The notes beneath the pieces are model-generated. The model was not told where the DNA came from. It was given only the letters and a program-made list of their open reading frames with translations, and did not search any database. Made by a program: the position numbers and the translations under genes. From Arsenicibacter rosenii (GTDB taxonomy: Bacteria > Bacteroidota > Bacteroidia > Cytophagales > Spirosomataceae), in the NCBI RefSeq assembly GCF_001870735.1, contig NZ_MORL01000020.1, positions 41,331 to 105,330 on the forward strand: a stretch of DNA of 64,000 nucleotides. The letters run 5' to 3'. Shown piece after piece: positions 1-8,402 of the stretch (its first letter is position 1; the number at the start of each line of letters is the position of its first letter).

Positions 1-3000
1 CAGCGCTTCTGCCCCGTCGGCAGCGGTCAATACCGTGGCATCAGGCAGAATCCGGGCCAGAATCGACTGGACCAGCAACTGATTGATGCGGTTATCTTCT
101 ACCACCAGTACTTTCCCGATCTGACCTGCCTGCGGTCTCCCGGCACCGAGATATCCGGGTATTGCAGAACCGGATACGCCCGACGCCGGCAGACCGGTCC
201 CGGGCGTATTCCCCGTTTCTTTGCCGCCTTTTTTCAACCGGCTCAGCACATAATACAGGTCCTGCATTTTGATTGGCTTTACCAACCGGTGCTGAACAGA
301 AAGCCGCTGACTCCCTTTCTGAATCGTTTCATCATTGGCCGAACTATGCAGCAATATAATGGGCAGTCCGTCAACGGTATCGTTAAAATGGGCCTGTATC
401 TTTTCGATTGTTTCGAGCCCATTCATAAACGGCATGTTGTAATCCATCAGGATGGCGTCAAACCGTTTGTTAGTATCGAGAATTTTCAGCGCATCGAATC
501 CATTACTGGCTTCTTCGACCATAATCTGCCGGATCAGCAGCATTTCGCGGAGAATAATCCGGTTGTTTTCATTATCGTCTACGATCAGTACCTGCTTCAG
601 CGTATTGTTGGTATCCCAGACAACGGGATCGCCGTTTTCGGCCTGTAACCAGACATCAAAAAAGAACCGGCTTCCTTTTTCCGGATGGCTTTCCAGCTGC
701 AAACCGCTTCCCATTAAGCCGAGCAGCTTGTTCGAAATAGTCAGGCCAAGGCCCGTACCGCCGTATTTTTTGGTGATCGATACATCTTCCTGCGAAAAGG
801 CATCAAAGATTTTTGCCTGCATCGCCGGTTTAATGCCGATACCGGTATCGCGAACCTCAAACCGGAACAATCCCTGACCATCGCGAAAATCGGTAACGGT
901 TATTTTAAGTTCGATCTCGCCGCTTTCGGTAAACTTCACCGCATTACCCAACAGGTTGACCAGGACCTGTTTCAGGCGTACAGGATCGATGTAAACAAAG
1001 CGGGGCAGGTTCGGTTGCAGGTTCAGCAGCATTTCCAGCCCTTTGTTCTGCACCTGATAGGTGATAATATCGGCCGCCTGACTGCTGATTTCGTAAATAT
1101 CCGACCGCGACTCGTCGAGTTCCAGCTTGCCGGACTCAATTTTTGAGAAGTCGAGAATGTCATTAATAATCCCGAGGAGCGTATTGGCCGACTGGTTGAC
1201 AATCGACAGGTATTGCCGCTGGGTTACGTTCAGATCCGTTTTCAGGAGCAGGTCCGAAAAGCCGATGACACCGTTCAGCGGTGTCCGGATTTCATGGCTC
1301 ATATTGGCCAGGAACTCCGATTTGGCTTTACTGGCATTTTCGGCCAGTAGCTTGGCGCGTTTGAGTTCTTCGCGCTGCGCACAGAGTTCGGTAATATCCT
1401 GCGTAAACATCATGATCCCCCCGATTTCTCCGTTGTAATCGTACCATGGCCTTACCTCCCAGCGTAAATGCTGATTGTGGTCCCAGCCGGGTGGTTGCCA
1501 GATGTCTTCCTCGCATTTTTCAACGGCTCCCGCCAGACAGCGCTGGTGAATGGCTTTCCAGTCGTCGGTGATATTCGGGAAAATCTCATAATGAGAACGG
1601 CCGATAATGTCCTGCGTAACTTTATATTCCTCCAGCCACTGCTTGCTGACGGCCAGATACCGGATCTCTTTATCGAGCATGGCAACGGCTGCGGGTGCGT
1701 GTTCAACAAAGGCCGACAACCGCATTTTCTCCCGTATAAGCAGCTGTTCTGCCTGCTTTAACTGGTTGATATTCTGAACCGCTCCGAAAAGACGAACACA
1801 TTTACCGTCCTTAAATTCGGGGTTGCCAAAGGCGCGGACCCAAACCGTGTTGCCTTTCGCTGTTTCTATCTGAAGCTCTACATCGTAGCTGATGCCTTCG
1901 GTAATGGCACGGTACGACAAAGCCGTAATGCGCTCGAAATCATCTCCTTTAAAGAAAGCCACCGCCGATTCATACGTCGGCACATAATCATCATCGACTT
2001 CATGAATCTCACGCGTTACCGCCGACCAGTGAATCTGATTCCGCACCAGATCAATTTCCCAGGCCCCGACTTTAGCGATCTTATTTGTCTGCGTCAGCAT
2101 CTCCGACGTTCGCTGCAGGCGGAGTTCCAGCCGGTGACGTTCGGTAATATCGATGGCATTTCCGATCACATAAGGCGGTTGGTCTTCATCCGGTTCGATG
2201 ATGTTGTTAAAGTACCAGATATGGGTTTTCCCGTTCCGGTGTTTGGTGTGCATCAGACCACTTGCCTGCCCGTTTTGCTTAATCTGAGCCAGATACCCGC
2301 TTATCTGCCCATGCAGGTTTGGCGGAACAATATTGAACAGGCTCATTCCGGTGAGTTCACCGGATGTATAGCCCAGCGACTGCGCCCCGGCTTCGTTCAC
2401 CTCCAGAAAGTTGCCGTTCAGATCGTGGATACACATAAAGCCCTGCGAATTTTCAAAAAACGTCCGGAATTTATGCTCTGAATATTTCAGCGCTTTTTCT
2501 TTCTGCTTGATGCTCGTTATGTCGCGGCCAATCGCGTAGAGTAAACCTGTTGTCGGGTCAGGAGCCACTACCCATTGCAGGTATCGGTATGTTCCGTCGC
2601 TGCTCCGCAACCGGTGCTCAAAGTTGATGGTCTGTTCGCCCTGAGCCAGTTTATTGATTTCATGCTGAGTGGACAACAGGTCGTCGGGATGTACCAGATC
2701 AAAAAACGAGGTATTCAGCAGAACGTCATTGCTCCAGCCCAGCACCCGCTCAAATGCGGGGTTCAGTTCTTTGAAAAAACCGTCTGTGCCCGCCACACAA
2801 AGCAGGTCATTGGAATAGGCAAACAGTTTCCGGAACTGTTCGAGCTCCTGTTTCTCTGAGCATTTAATAATTAATTCTGCGGCAAGCCCGGCCAGCTGCA
2901 TTAAGGCATCCTGCTGATGGCCGGTAAGTTGGCCTGGTTCATAGCCCAGCACACAAAGACAACCGATATGTATACCTGCCGAATTGGCCAGCGGAGCACC

Positions 3001-3315
3001 GGCGTAAAACCGGAAGTGTGGCGCGCCCTGCACAACAGGCAACTGCTGAAACCGGCTATCGAGCAAGGTATCCTGCACCTCCAGAAAATCGTTAAGCGCA
3101 ACCGTTTGCCGGCAAAAGGAGCATTCGTCTACCGACAGCGCTTCTGTCAAGCCATGCACCGACCGTATCACCTGACGATCTCCGTCCAGTAAAATAATAT
3201 AGGCAACTGGCAGCTGGCAAACAGTTGCCGCCAGGGCCGTCAACTGCCGGAATTCTTTTTCGGAAAGCGAATTCAGCGTATAGTATCGTTTCTGTGGATC
3301 CCGGTTTGTATGCAT
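1..3315 (-). CDS. Hybrid sensor histidine kinase, GAF + multiple PAS, 5' portion (runs off left edge)
   Basis: The gene begins at ATG 3315 and stays open to base 1 (1105 codons), so the C-terminus lies outside the window. In order: a GAF domain at about residues 15-150 (contains SFCRQTV and GAPLANSAG, typical of light/redox-type GAFs), four PAS/PAC units starting near 158, 279, 405 and 527, a HisKA H-box (NMSHEIRTPLNGVIG, His near 673), a HATPase domain at about 770-860 with N-box NAVKFTESG and G-box YGGTGLGLTIS, a first receiver domain with VDDNENN and phospho-acceptor Asp in MDYNMP near 957, and the start of a second receiver (VVEDNRINQ) near 1068. There is no signal peptide or obvious membrane segment, so it is probably a soluble cytoplasmic sensor. 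This follows the BarA/ArcB-like hybrid scheme. Its ligand and partner regulator cannot be seen. Confidence 0.93.
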   Translation of the reverse strand, partial: MHTNRDPQKRYYTLNSLSEKEFRQLTALAATVCQLPVAYIILLDGDRQVIRSVHGLTEALSVDECSFCRQTVALNDFLEVQDTLLDSRFQQLPVVQGAPHFRFYAGAPLANSAGIHIGCLCVLGYEPGQLTGHQQDALMQLAGLAAELIIKCSEKQELEQFRKLFAYSNDLLCVAGTDGFFKELNPAFERVLGWSNDVLLNTSFFDLVHPDDLLSTQHEINKLAQGEQTINFEHRLRSSDGTYRYLQWVVAPDPTTGLLYAIGRDITSIKQKEKALKYSEHKFRTFFENSQGFMCIHDLNGNFLEVNEAGAQSLGYTSGELTGMSLFNIVPPNLHGQISGYLAQIKQNGQASGLMHTKHRNGKTHIWYFNNIIEPDEDQPPYVIGNAIDITERHRLELRLQRTSEMLTQTNKIAKVGAWEIDLVRNQIHWSAVTREIHEVDDDYVPTYESAVAFFKGDDFERITALSYRAITEGISYDVELQIETAKGNTVWVRAFGNPEFKDGKCVRLFGAVQNINQLKQAEQLLIREKMRLSAFVEHAPAAVAMLDKEIRYLAVSKQWLEEYKVTQDIIGRSHYEIFPNITDDWKAIHQRCLAGAVEKCEEDIWQPPGWDHNQHLRWEVRPWYDYNGEIGGIMMFTQDITELCAQREELKRAKLLAENASKAKSEFLANMSHEIRTPLNGVIGFSDLLLKTDLNVTQRQYLSIVNQSANTLLGIINDILDFSKIESGKLELDESRSDIYEISSQAADIITYQVQNKGLEMLLNLQPNLPRFVYIDPVRLKQVLVNLLGNAVKFTESGEIELKITVTDFRDGQGLFRFEVRDTGIGIKPAMQAKIFDAFSQEDVSITKKYGGTGLGLTISNKLLGLMGSGLQLESHPEKGSRFFFDVWLQAENGDPVVWDTNNTLKQVLIVDDNENNRIILREMLLIRQIMVEEASNGFDALKILDTNKRFDAILMDYNMPFMNGLETIEKIQAHFNDTVDGLPIILLHSSANDETIQKGSQRLSVQHRLVKPIKMQDLYYVLSRLKKGGKETGNTPGTGLPASGVSGSAIPGYLGAGRPQAGQIGKVLVVEDNRINQLLVQSILARILPDATVLTAADGAEAL

Positions 3316-3480
3316 AACGTTATTGCTCTATTCACCCCAAAATGTGATATAACAAAGTTCTATAAAAGTATATTAAATTTTCATTTGTTCAAGCAGCAGT
3401 TTACTTACCCAAAGGAGTATAGACCTTTTTTAATGCTTTAGTATTCTGTTTTTAGATTTATTTTGCTCCTGAAAGGTTAT

Positions 3481-3520
3481 CTCGGGAGCGGAAATGCTCC
3501 CCGGGAGAGTTTAAGCAAAA
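3481..3520 (+). repeat. GC-rich hairpin followed by GAGTTTAAGCAAAA, copy 1
   Basis: The arms GGGAGC and GCTCCC pair around GGAAAT, and the stem is followed by GAGAGTTTAAGCAAAA directly before ATG 3526. A related hairpin with the same 3' flank (GGGAGTTTAAGCAAAA) lies at 3968-4006 on the other side of the frameshifted gene. The role is unknown; it could be a 5' UTR element or the ends of a small mobile unit. Confidence 0.45.
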
Positions 3521-3525
3521 AAACA

Positions 3526-3956
3526 ATGCCGGAAACCAATCCGTTACCCACACTTGAATTACACCCTGGCCGGGAGCTGGTTTTACTTGATTTCGACATG
3601 GAGAATGGTACTGTCCTGACAGTGAATGAGGCTTTAGGGCCTTACTCCAGCGACCTGACGTTTACATACAGTACTATACGGGACCCGTTACAGGAGTTCC
3701 GGGATCGGCTGGAAACGGTCTGTGGGGTCGGCTGCTACGGGGTTGGTGCCTTTGATTTCACGCCGGCAGCCATCGTTGACGTGATCATGCATCTTGTACC
3801 CCAACACTTGTCAAACAATTGGAGCGGATTAACGAGCAGGTACTAGCCAGTGATGCTGATATCATTTGCTACAATCGCTTAAACTGGCTATTTGCACGGG
3901 CCACGTTTCTGGAACTGCTGGATTATCTTCTTACAGACGTGAAACAATGGGTGTAG
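3526..3956 (+). pseudogene. Small hypothetical protein, apparently frameshifted near 3801
   Basis: From ATG 3526 (MPETNPLPTLEL) the frame runs to a TAG at 3844-3846. A second frame picks up at 3801 (PTLVKQLERINEQVLASDAD) and runs to TAG 3954-3956 with good protein-like composition (about 51 residues). The change falls in a CCCC run at 3799-3802; adding one C would fuse the two into one protein of about 143 residues. An upstream TTG at 3463 is in frame, but the ATG is the better start. No family was recognised. There is no signal peptide, and the protein is acidic and probably cytosolic. The gene may be truly broken, programmed to shift, or affected by a base-call error in the C run. Confidence 0.55.
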
Positions 3957-3967
3957 GCGACATAATA

Positions 3968-4006
3968 CCCCCCCGAGGGCAAAACCCCCGGGGAGTTTAA
4001 GCAAAA
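3968..4006. repeat. GC-rich hairpin followed by GGAGTTTAAGCAAAA, copy 2
   Basis: CCCCCCGAGGG and CCCCCGGGGAG pair with two mismatches around a CAAAA loop. The 3' flank GGAGTTTAAGCAAAA matches copy 1 at 3481-3520. The hairpin sits between the small frameshifted gene and the stop codon of the acyltransferase gene, so it may also end transcription. Confidence 0.45.
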
Positions 4007-4021
4007 GGATGAGTAAAATTC

Positions 4022-5542
4022 CTAAAACTGAAAATAGATAAACTGATTCGAGGTAAAGACGCCAAAGAAGTACGTCACAAACAGGATCAGCGACAGCAGC
4101 AGGACAAACCGCAGGGTGTTACGGGTCGGGATATAGAGGTAGAAATGCTCCTTTATCAACAAAAACACGATCAGTAAAAAACTGAAAATCAGCTCTGTGC
4201 TGTTGAGCGTTGTCTGAAGCGGATCGCTGAACGACAGAGTAGCCATGCGGCGGAAGATCAGCATAGCGTCGCCGACGCTTTTCGCCCGGAAAAACACCCA
4301 TGTCAGCATCACCAGCCCAAACGTCAGAACTACATGCAGGGCCATACGGGGAGCCCGCTGCGCCAGACTTGCCTCAGGATTGACCGCCAGCCGGAACCAG
4401 GGCAGATGTTTATCGCGGAGGCCCGCCCCCACCTGATAGGCCCCGTGCAGACCGCCCCAGATCACATAGGTCCAGTTAGGCCCGTGCCAGAGGCCGGATG
4501 CCAGAAAGACAATCAGCTGATTCAGATTCCGGCGGACTTCGCCTTTGCGGTTGCCACCCAGCGGAATATACAGGTAATCGCGGAACCAGGTCGACAGGGA
4601 GATATGCCACCGGCGCCAGAATTCCGTAATGGATTGGGCAATGTACGGGGTCCGGAAGTTCTCCATTAACGTAAAGCCCATCACCCGCGCCGCCCCGATG
4701 GCAATGTCTGAATAGGCCGAGAAGTCGCAGTAAATCTGGATGGTGAAGAAAAACGTGGCCAGCAACAGCGTCAGACCGTTGTATTGACCGGGATCGTTAA
4801 AGGCCGGATCGACCAGCAGCACAAGCCGGTCGGCAATAACGCATTTCTTGAAAAAGCCGAATGCCATCTGCATCAGTCCCGCCTTCACCTGGTCGGCCTT
4901 ATACGGGAAATAGGTATGAAACTGGTGCAGCACGTTCTGCGGGCGCTCAATGGGGCCTGCCACCAGTTGCGGATAAAACATGACATAGAGCGCGTAGATG
5001 CCGAAATTCCGCTCTGCCTTCTGATTGCCCCGATAGACTTCAATGGTGTAGCTCATGGCCTGAAACGTGTGGAATGACAGACCGATGGGCAGAATACTCA
5101 TGTTGTCCTTAAATGACGTAATACCGCTTTCGCCGAACAGGTGCAGTACGCCCACAAAAATGCGGTTGGTCAGGGCCGTCACCTGCTCCGCCATGTGCGA
5201 AAACCCGAACAGGTCAAAGGCACCCGCCACGTTTTCGGCAAAAAAACCGAGGTATTTAAAAAAGGCCAGAATGCCGATGTTCGAAATCAGCGAGATGATC
5301 AGCAGCCATTTCCGGGCTTTATTGCCGGTGTTGGGCTCGCCCGTGCGTTCAATCCAGAGACCGGCAACGTAATCGATCACAATGGTGCCGAACAGGATCA
5401 GAATGTACGCCGGCTGGAACACCATGTAGAAATAACAACTGGCAACCAGCAACAACCGCCACCGCCACCCCAGCGACAGACTGAAGTAGAGCAGCGTGAC
5501 AACGATAAAAAACAGAATAAACTGTAGTGAATTAAATAACAT
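4022..5542 (-). CDS. MBOAT family membrane O-acyltransferase (AlgI/DltB-like)
   Basis: A 506-residue polytopic membrane protein that would transfer acyl (often acetyl) groups to an extracytoplasmic polysaccharide or similar acceptor. Diagnostic features: ILPIGLSFHTFQAMSY near residue 150, YPQLVAGPIERP near 190, the RTPYIAQSITEFWRRWHISLS block (about 300-320) followed by the loop YIPLGGNRKG, and the catalytic-His motif LWHGPNWTY near 351. The length fits AlgI-type enzymes (about 460-520). No AlgJ/AlgX-like SGNH partner is adjacent. The next gene upstream on the same strand is a membrane glycosyltransferase 13 bp away (5556), so the two probably form an operon for modifying a surface glycan or lipid. 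The acceptor is unknown. Confidence 0.9.
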   Translation of the reverse strand: MLFNSLQFILFFIVVTLLYFSLSLGWRWRLLLVASCYFYMVFQPAYILILFGTIVIDYVAGLWIERTGEPNTGNKARKWLLIISLISNIGILAFFKYLGFFAENVAGAFDLFGFSHMAEQVTALTNRIFVGVLHLFGESGITSFKDNMSILPIGLSFHTFQAMSYTIEVYRGNQKAERNFGIYALYVMFYPQLVAGPIERPQNVLHQFHTYFPYKADQVKAGLMQMAFGFFKKCVIADRLVLLVDPAFNDPGQYNGLTLLLATFFFTIQIYCDFSAYSDIAIGAARVMGFTLMENFRTPYIAQSITEFWRRWHISLSTWFRDYLYIPLGGNRKGEVRRNLNQLIVFLASGLWHGPNWTYVIWGGLHGAYQVGAGLRDKHLPWFRLAVNPEASLAQRAPRMALHVVLTFGLVMLTWVFFRAKSVGDAMLIFRRMATLSFSDPLQTTLNSTELIFSFLLIVFLLIKEHFYLYIPTRNTLRFVLLLSLILFVTYFFGVFTSNQFIYFQF

Positions 5543-5555
5543 CGCTGGAGGTCGG

Positions 5556-6524
5556 TCAGTACACTTTTTCGACGCGTTCGAGGAAGTCGCTGTATTGTTT
5601 AGCCGGAATGAAATGAATCTGCGTGCGGTAGGTCAGCACGATGAATACCAGCAACAGCGAAATCAGAAACGCCTGAAGAATCACAATAAAAAAGGAAAAT
5701 ACCAGATAACTGGCCCAGCCCGGCACATAGGCATTAGCAAAGAAACGCAGGTAAACCACCACCCCGATGCCCGCCGCCGAAATACCCGACGTGATCACAC
5801 AGAACAGCAGAATCCGGACGGCGGTCGTATCCATGAGTACCGAAACAGCGCTCAGGCCATGCATCAGCAGGGAGACAAAGTTCATCTTGGAGGTGCCCGC
5901 CAGCCGCCTCCCGCGCTCGATGGGTGTGGCCGTATACGGCAGACGCGACCGGATAACGCCCCCCGGATAATTGTTCCAGATTTCCGATACATGCGCCAGT
6001 TTGCGCAGCAATGGTCCCGGAATCAGGCTGTAATTGCCGAACGTGATCACCTTACCGGTCAGCAGGCGGAACACAGTTTTATAAATCTCATAAAATACCC
6101 GGAATGTCAGACTCTCGTGGCGTTTGGCACGGTGAGCAAATACAACATGGTTCGGTTTCTGTTCCGATGCCCCGATCAGCCGCATGATGTCTTCGGGTTT
6201 ATCCTCCCCGTCGGAATCCATAACAATTGTCGGAAACTGATCAGGCAGACTGGCCAGGTGCGACAGCCCGATGGCGATGGCTTTCTGGTGACCGACGTTC
6301 CGGTAGAGCCGGAGAATAGACAGCGATTGGCCGACCCCTTTGGGTAATTCGGTGTAGTCGGTCGATGAGCAGTCATCAACAATCAGAAAAGCCAGTTTAT
6401 TCAGCAACGACCGGTCAACGACCTCCCGGATGCGTTCGAGCAGCAGGCTGACGGCTTCCCAGTCGTTAAAAAGCGGAATAACAACGTTTATCGTGGGCGA
6501 TTGGGCGGTTCGCGTATTGTCCAA
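5556..6524 (-). CDS. Family 2 glycosyltransferase with C-terminal membrane segments
   Basis: A 322-residue GT-A type enzyme. The N-terminal nucleotide-sugar region has VVIPLFNDW (about 14-22), LIVDDCSSTDYTE (about 46-58) and the metal-binding DSDGEDKPEDI near 100. GTSKMNFVSLLMHGL near 210 is the usual amphipathic region before the two C-terminal transmembrane helices (about 232-260 and 268-300). This layout resembles DPM1/GtrB enzymes that load a sugar onto a polyprenyl carrier. The gene lies 13 bp upstream of the MBOAT acyltransferase and is probably co-transcribed with it. The sugar and acceptor are not deducible. The region upstream of ATG 6524 carries the terminator of the preceding gene. 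Confidence 0.88.
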   Translation of the reverse strand: MDNTRTAQSPTINVVIPLFNDWEAVSLLLERIREVVDRSLLNKLAFLIVDDCSSTDYTELPKGVGQSLSILRLYRNVGHQKAIAIGLSHLASLPDQFPTIVMDSDGEDKPEDIMRLIGASEQKPNHVVFAHRAKRHESLTFRVFYEIYKTVFRLLTGKVITFGNYSLIPGPLLRKLAHVSEIWNNYPGGVIRSRLPYTATPIERGRRLAGTSKMNFVSLLMHGLSAVSVLMDTTAVRILLFCVITSGISAAGIGVVVYLRFFANAYVPGWASYLVFSFFIVILQAFLISLLLVFIVLTYRTQIHFIPAKQYSDFLERVEKVY

Positions 6525-6617
6525 AGTGAATGGTAATTGTCTGCGGCAAAGTTAAGCGATTCTCCGCACACTTATCCGCCGACTTACTAAACGTCCCGGC
6601 CGATGGTCTGAAAACCG

Positions 6618-6656
6618 GAAATCCCGCCTCTGCCAGAAGGGCAAAAGCGGGATTTC
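6618..6656 (-). terminator. Hairpin terminator downstream of 6675-7352 gene
   Basis: A perfect 10-bp stem, GAAATCCCGC (6618-6627) with GCGGGATTTC (6647-6656), 19-nt loop. It lies just after the stop of the secreted-protein gene and before the glycosyltransferase start. Confidence 0.7.
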
Positions 6657-6674
6657 TGTTATCATAAAGGCTGC

Positions 6675-7352
6675 TTATCGGGTCGGGCAGGCAGTACCGC
6701 CGACCTCGATAGTATAAAACTGACCACCTCCCGCTGCACGACGGCCTGGCGTTGGCCCCTGGGGAATCTCTTCGCTATAGATTTTCAGCGTATACGTGCC
6801 CGGTTCTTTCACGTTTTCGGCGAAAATGGTGATGTTTTCCTGACAATTGCGGTAAATAACGCTGTAAACATATCCGTTCGGGCCGGTAAACTCAAAGTGA
6901 CGGCCCGACACCTGCGCCGACAGTTGTATTGAGCATTTATCTCCGCCAAGGGTTCCGACTGTCTGCAGATTGCTCGCCGTGGGCGTTACGTTGCAAGGTT
7001 GAGGGCAACCCTCACTGGATCCAACAAGCGTAAAGGTCGTGGGATCCCCCTCATACCGTCCACCGTCATTGTAATAACAAATGACCGTATAACTGACCGC
7101 TCCTGCCGTAACCGGAACGAGGATAGATGCATCCTGAGGCTCGAAAAAACCGTTGTCTCCCGACCAATCCACTCTATCGCCGTCACAATCAGCCTGTAGG
7201 GCCAGCAGGGTTGAGGTACAGGCGGTATAACTGGTTACGGGGTCTCCTGTACCAGTTGTTATGGTGGCCGAAACAGGCTTACGCTGCGAAAAAACCTGTC
7301 CGGATAAGAACATTAGTAAAAAGATACCTGCGATTTTGAAAACGTTGTGCAT
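6675..7352 (-). CDS. Secreted protein with shared C-terminal 'GTACP' module (paralogue A)
   Basis: A 225-residue protein with a clear signal peptide (residues 1-22, cleavage after GQVFS). The N-terminal part (about 25-125) is Cys-containing and beta-rich, with no recognised domain. From about residue 128 it carries the module found at the end of five other loci in this window: GTLGGDKCSIQLS, FTGPNGYVYSVIYR, EPGTYTLKIY, ending GGTACPTR. This module is about 92% identical at DNA level (by eye) to that of the neighbour at 7557-8264, whereas the N-terminal parts are unrelated; the pair therefore looks like domain exchange after duplication. Expected to be exported, possibly displayed on the cell surface. 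The function of the N-terminal part is unknown. The upstream region holds the inverted repeat TATGCA-N4-TGCATA at about 7412-7427, a possible regulatory site. Confidence 0.82.
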   Translation of the reverse strand: MHNVFKIAGIFLLMFLSGQVFSQRKPVSATITTGTGDPVTSYTACTSTLLALQADCDGDRVDWSGDNGFFEPQDASILVPVTAGAVSYTVICYYNDGGRYEGDPTTFTLVGSSEGCPQPCNVTPTASNLQTVGTLGGDKCSIQLSAQVSGRHFEFTGPNGYVYSVIYRNCQENITIFAENVKEPGTYTLKIYSEEIPQGPTPGRRAAGGGQFYTIEVGGTACPTR

Positions 7353-7498
7353 AGCTTAAATCAATAAAATGGTAACCGTTTATTTCAAGTTGTAAATAAA
7401 TAGAAAAAAACCATATGCACATTTGCATAAATTAACCATTGTAGTATCTTATTCTTACTTCTTTATCTATAATTCGTGATACGAATGCACAAAAAAAA

Positions 7499-7536
7499 TG
7501 TCGCCTTCATACTTGTAGCAGAGTATGAAGGCGACA
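7499..7536 (-). terminator. Intrinsic terminator of 7557-8264 gene
   Basis: A perfect 14-bp stem, TGTCGCCTTCATAC (7499-7512) with its complement at 7523-7536, 10-nt loop. On the minus strand it is followed by a run of eight T (7491-7498). Confidence 0.88.
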
Positions 7537-7556
7537 CCTTAATCTGGCAGGTCTGT

Positions 7557-8264
7557 TTATGGATTCGGGCAGGCCGCACCGCCAACGTCAATGGTATAGT
7601 ACTGGCCATCTCCTGCCGCACGCCGGCCGGGTATCGGACCGGAAACCACCTCTTCCTGATAGATTTTAAGGGTATAGGTCCCCGGTTCTTTTACGTTTTC
7701 GGCGAAAATGGTAATGTTTTCCTGACAACTCCGGTAAATAACGCTGTAAACATATCCGTTCGGGCCGGTAAACTCAAAGTGACGGCCCGACACCAGCGCC
7801 GACAGTTGTATCGAGCATTTATCTCTGCCCAGGGTTCCGACCACCTGCAGGTTGCTGGCGGTGGGTGAAGGACATAGTTCAGGTGCCAGTACCGTAACAC
7901 TAACGGTAGAGGTAGCCGTCCCGCCCTGTAAGTCATCAACCGTAACCGTAAATGTTTGTATACCGGGGGAGGTCATCGTCGCAAACGTTCCTCCAAATGT
8001 CGGCTCGTCGATCAATGCACCGGACGGTCCGGTCCACAAGTAATCAACCTCGAGTCCGTCGGGGGTTTCAGCAGACAGATTAACGATCTGACCAACCGTC
8101 ACGACCAGCGGCGAGGCAACCGCCGTAACAGATACAACCGGGTCGGCAGGAAAGCTGGTCAGTTTCCTGGCTGCAGCCTTTGTACTACCGGCCAGCAGTA
8201 TTGTAGCTAGCAGCAGCATGTATTTACAACAGGCAGCGTAATCAGTTTTGACAAAGTTTTTCAT
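7557..8264 (-). CDS. Secreted PKD-domain protein with shared C-terminal 'GTACP' module (paralogue B)
   Basis: A 235-residue protein. N-terminal signal sequence at about residues 1-32 (basic, then LLLATILLAGSTKAAA). A PKD/Ig-like domain follows at about 42-130 (VTVGQIVNLSAETPDGLEVDY, TSPGIQTFTVTVDD; PKD folds have a similar pattern). From about residue 137 it has the shared C-terminal module: GTLGRDKCSIQLS, FTGPNGYVYSVIYR, EPGTYTLKIYQEE, ending GGAACPNP. It is transcribed in the same direction as paralogue A, but the strong terminator at 7499-7536 separates the two. Probably secreted or surface-held. PKD domains commonly mediate binding to carbohydrate or protein, but the ligand is unknown. 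Confidence 0.84.
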   Translation of the reverse strand: MKNFVKTDYAACCKYMLLLATILLAGSTKAAARKLTSFPADPVVSVTAVASPLVVTVGQIVNLSAETPDGLEVDYLWTGPSGALIDEPTFGGTFATMTSPGIQTFTVTVDDLQGGTATSTVSVTVLAPELCPSPTASNLQVVGTLGRDKCSIQLSALVSGRHFEFTGPNGYVYSVIYRSCQENITIFAENVKEPGTYTLKIYQEEVVSGPIPGRRAAGDGQYYTIDVGGAACPNP

Positions 8265-8335
8265 AGTAAGACAAATTCATTTCTGCGCAAATTCATAAAT
8301 CCGGTTCACACATCCATGCACCTGCTTACTATTTT

Positions 8336-8383
8336 GACAAACATCAAAAAATGAAGCACTTACTTATTTTTTTGATGTTTGTC
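8336..8383 (-). terminator. Hairpin terminator downstream of the Gfo/Idh gene
   Basis: A perfect 16-bp stem, GACAAACATCAAAAAA (8336-8351) with TTTTTTGATGTTTGTC (8368-8383), 16-nt loop, located 20 bp beyond the stop codon at 8403. It can work in both directions because of the A/T runs. Confidence 0.82.
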
Positions 8384-8402
8384 TACACAATACAAAGCCA
8401 AT

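Noticed and set aside
5496..6347. A 283-codon open frame opposite the glycosyltransferase gene
   Set aside because: It is antisense to a strongly recognised gene, of low-complexity composition (Gln/Arg/His rich), typical of a shadow frame in GC-rich DNA.
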